Shown here one piece after another: positions 40,655-47,184 of a stretch of DNA of 64,000 bases. Location of the stretch: positions 4,555,001 to 4,619,000 of the forward strand of contig NZ_VIWT01000001.1 in assembly GCF_007829815.1 (NCBI RefSeq), in the 5' to 3' direction. This DNA is from Kitasatospora viridis (lineage in GTDB: Bacteria > Actinomycetota > Actinomycetes > Streptomycetales > Streptomycetaceae). Every line of letters starts with the position of its first letter. Within the stretch, counting starts at the first letter, position 1. The translations under genes were made by a program, and so were the position numbers. Below the pieces are notes generated by a model that was not told the DNA's origin, did no database searches, and was given only the letters and a program-made list of their open reading frames with translations.

Positions 40655-42610
40655 GGCTGAGCTTGCGGACTGCGCGGTGAGCCAGTGGCCGACCAGCTCG
40701 CGGTAGAACGGCGAGAGCACCTGGAGGTCGCCGTGCCGGGCGGTGATCGCCCGGCCGTGGTCGAGCAGCAGCACGCGGTCGGCGCGCAGTGCGGAGGCGA
40801 GGCGGTGCGCGATCACGATCAGCGTGCCCGGACGGTCGGCGAACGCCGCCTCGGCGCGGGCCTCGGCGGCCGGATCGAGGTGACAGGTGGCCTCGTCCAG
40901 GATCACCACTGGTGCGGGGGAGAGGTAGGTTCGGACCAGCGCCAGAAGTTGGCGCTCGCCGGCGGACAACGCGGTGGCGGGGTCCGGGAGTTCGGCGTCC
41001 AGCCCGCCGAGGCGGTCCACCAGGTCGGTGGCGCCGAGGAGTTCGATGGCGTCGAGCAGGGTTCGGGTGCTGGGTGTGCTGGGGCCGGCGGGGTTCGGCC
41101 GGCCGGGGTTCGGCTGGCGGGGGTTCAACCAGCCGGGGTTCAACCAGTCGAGGTTCTCGCGGACCGTGCCGGTGAACACGTACGCCTGTTGCGGGACCAG
41201 CGCGACGAGGGCTGCCCGGGCGGGCGGCGGGAGTTGGTCCGGGCGCGCGTCGCCGAGCCGGATCTCGCCGCCCTCGGGGGTCAGGAGGCCGGCCAACAGG
41301 GCGGCGAGGGTGGACTTGCCGGTGCCGCTCGCGCCGACGACGGCGAGGTGGCCGCCCGGGGGGATGTCGAGGGTCAGGTCCGTCAGGACCGGTGCCGCGG
41401 CGTGGGGGTGGGTGTAGCGGAGGGCGGTGGTGCGCAGGTGGGGTGTGGGTGGCGGTGTGGGTGCAGGTGCGAGGGTAGGTGCGGGGATGGGGGTGAGCGT
41501 CGTGGTGGTGGACAAGCGGTCCAAGGTGACGGCCAGTTGGGGCAGCCAGCCGCCCACCGCGCCGGACAGGGTGCGGATGGCGGGCTCCAACTGCTGCGTC
41601 AGGTAGGCGAGCACGCCGATCACCTGGCCGGCCGTCAGCTGGTGGTGGCGGACCAGCCACGGTGCGGCCACCAGGACGAGCAGCACCGGGAGGCGGCCGC
41701 CCAGCGCGATGGTCAGGGAGCGCAGGGCGGTTGTGCGGGCGAGCGCGCGGGTGGCGGTGAGCTGGGCGCCGAACGCCTCGCCGACCCACACGGCCACCCG
41801 CCGCTGGGAACCCGCCGCAGCCACGTCGCGCAACCCGGCGAGCGCTGACCCGGCATCGGCGGCCACCCGTTCGTCGGCGAGCACGACCGCCTGCCAGCGG
41901 GCGAGCACCGGGCGCAGCAGCCGTGCGAACAGCAGCGCGGCGAGGGCGAGCGGTGCTAGCACCAGTGGCAGCACGGCCGGCGCGAGCAGCGCCAGTCCGA
42001 GCACGGCGCCGACCAGGCTGACCCCGATGCCGCGCAGCGTGCGGAGCAGCGTCGCCGTCAACTGCCGGACGGTTTCCACCTGTTCGGTGAGCCGTGCAAC
42101 CTCGGCCGGATCGGCGGTGGGACGCGCCAGTGCGCTCTCCACCACCTGACGGACCAGCCGGTCCCGCATCGGCTCCACGACGTCGGCCACCGCCGGGAAC
42201 GCGGCCCGGGCAGCCCAGCCGCGCAGGAGCAGCGCGACACCGAGGACACCCAGCCACGCGCACCCCGTGAGCGGTCGGCCTGCCAGGAAGCCACGGTCGG
42301 CGGCGGTGGCGAGCAGCAGGCCGGAGAGCAGCGGCGGGAGCGCCTCCACCATGGACCACGCGAGGACGCGGACGACGGCCGGGCGGGCGGCGCGCAGGTG
42401 GGGGAGGAGGTGGCGCAGGGGGTGGGGGGTGGAGGGGGACGGGGAGGGGGAGAGGGTTGGAGCTGGGGGAAGGTGGGGATTTGGCGACTTGTCGGCTTGT
42501 GGCGAGGCGTCAGGTCCGTTGGGTGCAGGCGTGGGTGCGGACCTTGGGAGGGTGAGGTGGAGCGTCGGGGCGTCGGCGAGGCGCTCGCGGTGCTCGGGCT
42601 GCGGGCTCAT
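40487..42610 (-). CDS. ABC exporter half-transporter of lanthipeptide cluster (second)
   Basis: A 707-residue fused membrane/ATPase protein. Six helices lie in about residues 75-365, and the ATPase follows: Walker A GASGTGKS, signature LSAGERQ, Walker B VVILDEA with the catalytic Glu, and switch His in IVIAHR. Its ATG overlaps the stop of the preceding ABC gene (ATGA), so the two probably form a heterodimer that exports the modified peptide. The last ~55 residues come from a frame running antisense into a GNAT gene. Confidence 0.9.
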   Translation of the reverse strand: MSPQPEHRERLADAPTLHLTLPRSAPTPAPNGPDASPQADKSPNPHLPPAPTLSPSPSPSTPHPLRHLLPHLRAARPAVVRVLAWSMVEALPPLLSGLLLATAADRGFLAGRPLTGCAWLGVLGVALLLRGWAARAAFPAVADVVEPMRDRLVRQVVESALARPTADPAEVARLTEQVETVRQLTATLLRTLRGIGVSLVGAVLGLALLAPAVLPLVLAPLALAALLFARLLRPVLARWQAVVLADERVAADAGSALAGLRDVAAAGSQRRVAVWVGEAFGAQLTATRALARTTALRSLTIALGGRLPVLLVLVAAPWLVRHHQLTAGQVIGVLAYLTQQLEPAIRTLSGAVGGWLPQLAVTLDRLSTTTTLTPIPAPTLAPAPTPPPTPHLRTTALRYTHPHAAAPVLTDLTLDIPPGGHLAVVGASGTGKSTLAALLAGLLTPEGGEIRLGDARPDQLPPPARAALVALVPQQAYVFTGTVRENLDWLNPGWLNPRQPNPGRPNPAGPSTPSTRTLLDAIELLGATDLVDRLGGLDAELPDPATALSAGERQLLALVRTYLSPAPVVILDEATCHLDPAAEARAEAAFADRPGTLIVIAHRLASALRADRVLLLDHGRAITARHGDLQVLSPFYRELVGHWLTAQSASSASGCAERPVRTDQPTPHQHVVRVAPADEELLRADALHHEAAPLVEAPGGSVVPEHP

Positions 42611-44637
42611 GGGGTGGCAGCTCCGGCGGGTGCGGCGGTTCCGGCGGCGAGGGTGGTGCGGTAGTCGGGGTCGGTGAGGAGCACCGAGTGCGGGGCGAGG
42701 GCGCGGAGCCGGCCGTTGTCGAGCCAGGCGACCAGGTCGGCCCGGGCGGCGGTGCCGGCGCGGTGGGCGACCAGCAGGCGGGTGCGGCCGGCCGTGGCCT
42801 CCTCCAGGGCACGGGTCACCTGGTACTCGGTGGCCAGGTCCAGGCTGGAGGTCGCGTCGTCGAGCACCACGACCCGGGGGGACTGCGCCAACAGGCGGGC
42901 CAGGCCGAGGCGTTGCAGCTCACCGCCGGAGAGCCGGAGGTCTCCCGGCCTCGTGTTCTTCCCGGCCGGGAGGCGGTCGGTGAACTCGGCGGCCCGCGCC
43001 GCCCGCAACTCCGCCGGGCCGGCGCCCTCCAGGGCCTCGCCGAGGGTGCGGCCGACCAGCACGGGGCGCTCGAAGGCGTAGCCGATCGCCTCGCGTCGCT
43101 GGGCGGGGGAGAGGCGGGTGACCGGCACCCCGTCGATCAGGACCTCGCCCTCGTCGGGGAGCCGCAACCCGCCCGCGAGCGCGGCGAGCAGGGACTTGCC
43201 CGACCCGGAGCGGCCGACCAGCGCCACGGTGCAGCCGGTCGGGACGGTGAGGGTGAGCGGACCCAGGAGGGGTTTGCCGCCTTCGGAGGTCACCCGGATC
43301 TGACGGAGCATTAGCTCGCTGCTAATGCTGGGCATTATTAACGGCTCGCCGGTGGGGTGTGGGGGTGGTGAGAGGTGGGCGCTGGTGCGGGCGTTGGGGT
43401 TGGCGTTGGCGGTAATGGGGGGCATTAATGTGGACTCGGAATTGGCGGGAGGGGTAGCGGGCGGCGCAATGGTGCTCGCTCTCTGACGATTCATTAGCTT
43501 TCGGCCAATAATGGGCAGTATTAACGCTGTTCGGGGGTGCGGGCTGGGGCGGAAGCGGGGGTGGCGGCGGGGCTGGATGTGGCGGCGGCGCCGGAAGTCG
43601 GGCCGGCCGACTTCCGGCGCACCACCCGCGACCAGTGCGCCATCGCCAACTGGCGCACCATCAGCAGGCCCCACGCCGCCAGGCCCCACGCCGCCAGCCC
43701 CCGCGCCGCCAGCCCCCGTGCCGCCCGTCCCCGCCCCCGCGCCGACCTCCAACACCTCCCCCAACCGCGCCCGCCCCGCCCGCGCGTGCGCCAGCGCAGC
43801 CAGCGCCTCGACCTGCTCGAAGAACCCCACGCCGAGCGCCGACCACCCCGCCGCAGCGGCCAACGCCCCGGCCGGCAGTGCGTGCTGGGCCACCAGGGTG
43901 CCGGCCGTCGCGAGCACCGCCAGCTCGACCGCCGCGATCAGCAGCATCGCCTGCCACACGATGCGGCGCTGGGCCCGCCACAACTCGTGTCCCGCGCCCG
44001 AGAGTTCCTCCAACGGCTGGAGCACCCGGGTGGCCTCGCGGTGTTCGGCCGCGGCGGCGTGGATGCTGCGCAGGCCGTCGAGGGCGCCGGTGAGTCGGGC
44101 GGCGAGCGCGGACTGGGCGCGCTGGTAGCGGACGAAGACGGCGCCGGCCCGGTGGCCGAACACCCGCACCAGCAGCACGCCGGGGACCACGCCGCCGAAG
44201 AACGCGAGCGCGAGCCAGGGAGAGAGCAGGCCGAGGCCGATCACCGCGCCGAGCGAGGTGAACAGGGCGGTCGCCGTGCCGATGGTGGCCGGCAGGCGGT
44301 TCCCGGCGTCGGTGGTGGCGGTCACCAGGCGGGCCGTCAGGTCGCCGGTGGGCCAAGCGGAGGCGCGGTGTGGATCGAGGGTCAGGAGGTGGCCGAGGAA
44401 GCGTTCGCGCAGCGCTGCGGTGGCGTCGGCGGAGCAGACGGGGGAGACCAGCGCGACCGTGGCGGTGGTGGCCGCACCGCCGAGCAGCACGGCGGCCAGC
44501 AGCAGCACGGCGGAGCCGTACCCGCCGCGCGACAGGACGGCATCGGCCGCCCCCGCGATGGCGGCCGGGAGGGCCAGGGTCAGGGCGGAGTCCAGCGGCG
44601 CCGCGATCAGCAGCACCACGGTCCGGCTGGGCGGCAT
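42607..44637 (-). CDS. ABC exporter half-transporter of lanthipeptide cluster (first)
   Basis: A 676-residue half-transporter. The membrane part is followed by an unusually long linker (about 110 residues) rich in Gly, then Arg, Pro, Asn and Thr. The ATPase has Walker A GRSGSGKS, signature LSGGELQ, Walker B VVVLDDA and LLVAHR. The catalytic Glu after Walker B is Asp, so this site may be degenerate, as in asymmetric heterodimeric exporters. The start is ATG 44637 after GGAGGAG. The linker DNA carries AT-rich repeats. It is the third to last member of the lanL operon order. Confidence 0.88.
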   Translation of the reverse strand: MPPSRTVVLLIAAPLDSALTLALPAAIAGAADAVLSRGGYGSAVLLLAAVLLGGAATTATVALVSPVCSADATAALRERFLGHLLTLDPHRASAWPTGDLTARLVTATTDAGNRLPATIGTATALFTSLGAVIGLGLLSPWLALAFFGGVVPGVLLVRVFGHRAGAVFVRYQRAQSALAARLTGALDGLRSIHAAAAEHREATRVLQPLEELSGAGHELWRAQRRIVWQAMLLIAAVELAVLATAGTLVAQHALPAGALAAAAGWSALGVGFFEQVEALAALAHARAGRARLGEVLEVGAGAGTGGTGAGGAGAGGVGPGGVGPADGAPVGDGALVAGGAPEVGRPDFRRRRHIQPRRHPRFRPSPHPRTALILPIIGRKLMNRQRASTIAPPATPPANSESTLMPPITANANPNARTSAHLSPPPHPTGEPLIMPSISSELMLRQIRVTSEGGKPLLGPLTLTVPTGCTVALVGRSGSGKSLLAALAGGLRLPDEGEVLIDGVPVTRLSPAQRREAIGYAFERPVLVGRTLGEALEGAGPAELRAARAAEFTDRLPAGKNTRPGDLRLSGGELQRLGLARLLAQSPRVVVLDDATSSLDLATEYQVTRALEEATAGRTRLLVAHRAGTAARADLVAWLDNGRLRALAPHSVLLTDPDYRTTLAAGTAAPAGAATP
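43310..43526. repeat. AT-rich repeats inside ABC linker sequence
   Basis: Three related copies of a TAATG-GGGCA-TATTAACG-like motif lie at 43323-43343, 43413-43430 and 43509-43526. A short hairpin (ATTAGC-tcgct-GCTAAT, 43310-43326) sits at the first. The stretch is clearly richer in A and T than its surroundings and encodes the long inter-domain linker of the ABC protein. Confidence 0.7.
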
Positions 44638-44708
44638 GCGGCTCCTCCAAGGGCAAGGCAAGGCAGGGCAGGGCCGGCAGGGCAGGGCAAGCGGGCGTCG
44701 GGGCAAGG

Positions 44709-44747
44709 CCTGGTGGCCCAGGACCCGAGGGGTCCTGGGCCACCAGG
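44709..44747. terminator. strong hairpin between lanA and exporter genes
   Basis: CCTGGTGGCCCAGGACCC and its exact complement form an 18-bp stem with a three-base loop, 25 bases after the lanA stop. It should cause partial termination, or protect the 3' end of a short lanA message. That would give more precursor than transporter, as in many lantibiotic operons. Pentamer repeats (TGCCC-like) lie between it and the ABC start. Confidence 0.85.
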
Positions 44748-44771
44748 AGTGGGGTGACTGACCGGCGACCG

Positions 44772-44912
44772 TCAGGCGATGGTGAAGATCAGGCAGGTCA
44801 GGATCAGACAGGTGAACTGGCACCCGTTGCCGTGGCCGGTCAGCTCGACGGACTCGGTCTCCGGCAGGTCCTGCAGGGCGGCCAGGTCGGTCTCGAAGCT
44901 GGTCATCTCCAT
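44772..44912 (-). CDS. lanA: class IV lanthipeptide precursor
   Basis: A 46-residue precursor. The leader starts MEMTSFETDLAALQDL and contains LPETE, like leaders of venezuelin-type class IV peptides. The likely core is GNGCQFTC plus LILTCLIFTIA, with C31, C35 and C40 and Thr at 25, 34, 39 and 44. Serine is absent from the core, so rings would be methyllanthionines. GGAGGAAA lies about eight bases before the ATG. The gene sits between the peptidase and the ABC genes of a LanL cluster. The ring pattern cannot be deduced. Confidence 0.9.
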   Translation of the reverse strand: MEMTSFETDLAALQDLPETESVELTGHGNGCQFTCLILTCLIFTIA

Positions 44913-45120
44913 GGTGGGTTTCCTCCCCTAAAAGGTGCGGCCGCAGTTGGCGGTCCGCTGACTGTCGGGTGGTGCGATCTGCCCCTGGCCGAGTCGACCT
45001 CCGGCCGAGTCGACCCCCGGCCGAACCGGCCGGGCGGGCAGTCCCCCCGTCGCCGCGTCGCGATCGCGGAACGGGAAAGTCTTGGTGGTGAAGCGAACTG
45101 ACGGAACGTCAGGAGCGACG
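44913..45120. promoter_or_regulatory. leader region of lanA
   Basis: This 208-base gap between the peptidase stop and lanA holds two near-identical copies of GGCCGAGTCGACC (44987 and 45003) and an inverted repeat CTGACG-GAA-CGTCAG (45098-45112) right after the peptidase gene. A separate lanA promoter or processing site is possible. No clear -35/-10 pair is evident. Confidence 0.45.
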
Positions 45121-47184
45121 TCAGACCGGGCGTCCGGTGCGCAGGAAGCCGGCCAGCAGCTCGTGCAACACGGCCGAGCCCTCCTCCGCGAGCACCTCGT
45201 GTCCGGTGCCCGCGGCCTCCACGTAGCGGAAGTCGCTGCCCTCGGTGCGCCCCAGCCGCAGCAACTCGTGCCGCAGCGCGCGGGATTGGCTGACCGGGAT
45301 CACCTCGTCCCGCTCCCCGTGCACGATCAGCAGCGGCGCGGTGAGCCGGTCGGCGAGCGCGAGCACGTCGCGCGGACCGAGCGCGTCGTGCAGCGGTTCG
45401 TCGCCGCCCAGTCGGCTGGTGAGCGCCCGCACGGGCGGTGCGGCCTCGGCGAGCAGTCGCCCGCCGGACAGGAACGGGGCCACCACGGCGCACCGCGACA
45501 CCCGGTCGCCGGACGCGTGGGCGACTGCCAGCAGGGCGAGGAACGCGCCGTAGCTGACGCCGAACAGCGCGGGCGGCTCCAGCCCGATCGCGGCCCGCTG
45601 TCCGGCCACGCCCTCCAGCAGGGCGAGCACGTCGGCCAGGTCGGGACCGCCCCAGGCGCCCTTGACCGCCATCGCGTGGTGCTCGCCGTAGCCCGTGCTG
45701 CCGCGCTGGTTGGGCGCGAGCACGGCCAGGCCCTCGGCGGCCATCCGCTGCAGAGCGGGGTCGAACTCCAGGCGCCAGGCGTCGGCCGGGCCGCCGTGCA
45801 GGGCGATCACCAGGTGCGGGCTGCTCAGCCAGGCCTCGCCGCCGTAGACCACCGCCTCGATGGGGCCGGCCGGTCCGGCCAGTTCCAGGCTCTGCGCGCC
45901 GTGCCAGCGGCCGCCGTCGGTCGGCGGCGCGCTGCCGTCGAGGCGCCAGCCGGTCTCCGGGGTCACCGGCGCACCGCCCACCTGGGCCGGGACCAGCCCG
46001 GGCACCCGCGCGGAGACCTGCCCGGTCACCTGGCCATGCGTCAGTTGCCCAGACACGACCTGCCCGGGCGCGGCCGGGTTGGGCACCAGCCGGGGCCCGG
46101 AGAGCGGCGCCAACGAGAGCGGCAGCGCCCCCGTCCCGCCCACCGACCCGCCGAGCGGACGGCGCAACTGGTCCACCCGCAGGGTGGCGAGCGCGGTGGG
46201 GTGGTCGGGCGCCGAGTAGGGCATCCGCAGCCCGGCGGCGGACCAGTGGCCGATCGCCCCGAGCCGGCCGGGCGGCACGGCCAGCGGTTCCAGCCGCCCG
46301 GCCGTCGGCTCCCAGAGCGCGAGCGCCGAGGTGACACCGTGGTCCACCTGGATCGCCACCCTGGTCCGGTCGGCGGAGGCGGCGCCCGGCTCCAGCACCA
46401 CGGGGCGCAGGAAGAGCCCGGGCACGTGCAGGCACTCCGGGAACCGGACCGGTGCCGCCCCGCCGAGCACGCCCCAGCCGAGCCGGTCCTCGCCGGGCGC
46501 GTCGCTGCGCAGCAGCAGGAACCGGGTGTCGGGGTCGAAGAGCACCAGCCGGTCGTTGCTGCGCTCGGCGATCTCCAGCAGCGGGGTCACCGTGCCCAGC
46601 CGCAGGTCGAGCACGACGGTCTTGACCACTCCGGCCCGCACCCGGTCCAGGGCGAGCAGCCGACCGGTCCGGTCGAGCCAGACCCCGCCGCCGTGCAGGC
46701 CGGGGAACTCGGCGACCTGCCGCGGCGGCCGCCCGTCGGCGAAGAGCAGCCAGGCCCGGGTGGTGGGCGTGATGTCGGTGCCGAGCGCGACGGCGACGGG
46801 GGCGTCCGGCGCACCGTCGGCGGACGGCACGGCGAGCAGCCGCAGGCCGAGCATCCGCAGCGTGGCGAGCGAGGTCTCGGTGGCCGGTTCGCCGTTGCCG
46901 CCGGGGGCCAGCAGCACCAGGTCGTGCCGCTCGCCGTCGTGTCGGCAGGCCAGCACCCGGCCGTCGGGCAGCGCGAGCAACTGGGTGCGCAGGTTCTCCG
47001 AGCGTTGGGCGGCCAGCGGCAGGGCCACCGGTTCGGCGGGCAGGCCGGGGCGCAGGCGCCAACTCTCGGCGTACCAGCCGCTGTCGGGGCCGGCGGCCAG
47101 GCAGGCGGCGTGCGAGCCGTCGGCGGCGAAGGTGAAGCTGAGCCGCCGTTGGGCCGGGGCCAGGGCGCGGACGGCGGTGTTCAT
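45121..47184 (-). CDS. S9 family prolyl-oligopeptidase-like peptidase (probable LanP)
   Basis: A 687-residue serine peptidase. The first ~430 residues should form a beta-propeller and the last ~250 an alpha/beta hydrolase. The catalytic triad is S544 in GVSYG, D626 in HGERDE and H662 in GTGHE. Its ATG overlaps the lanL stop (ATGA). Prolyl oligopeptidases remove leaders in some class III lanthipeptide pathways, so leader removal from LanA is the likely job. The leader proline (P17) or a later site could be the target. Confidence 0.88.
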   Translation of the reverse strand: MNTAVRALAPAQRRLSFTFAADGSHAACLAAGPDSGWYAESWRLRPGLPAEPVALPLAAQRSENLRTQLLALPDGRVLACRHDGERHDLVLLAPGGNGEPATETSLATLRMLGLRLLAVPSADGAPDAPVAVALGTDITPTTRAWLLFADGRPPRQVAEFPGLHGGGVWLDRTGRLLALDRVRAGVVKTVVLDLRLGTVTPLLEIAERSNDRLVLFDPDTRFLLLRSDAPGEDRLGWGVLGGAAPVRFPECLHVPGLFLRPVVLEPGAASADRTRVAIQVDHGVTSALALWEPTAGRLEPLAVPPGRLGAIGHWSAAGLRMPYSAPDHPTALATLRVDQLRRPLGGSVGGTGALPLSLAPLSGPRLVPNPAAPGQVVSGQLTHGQVTGQVSARVPGLVPAQVGGAPVTPETGWRLDGSAPPTDGGRWHGAQSLELAGPAGPIEAVVYGGEAWLSSPHLVIALHGGPADAWRLEFDPALQRMAAEGLAVLAPNQRGSTGYGEHHAMAVKGAWGGPDLADVLALLEGVAGQRAAIGLEPPALFGVSYGAFLALLAVAHASGDRVSRCAVVAPFLSGGRLLAEAAPPVRALTSRLGGDEPLHDALGPRDVLALADRLTAPLLIVHGERDEVIPVSQSRALRHELLRLGRTEGSDFRYVEAAGTGHEVLAEEGSAVLHELLAGFLRTGRPV

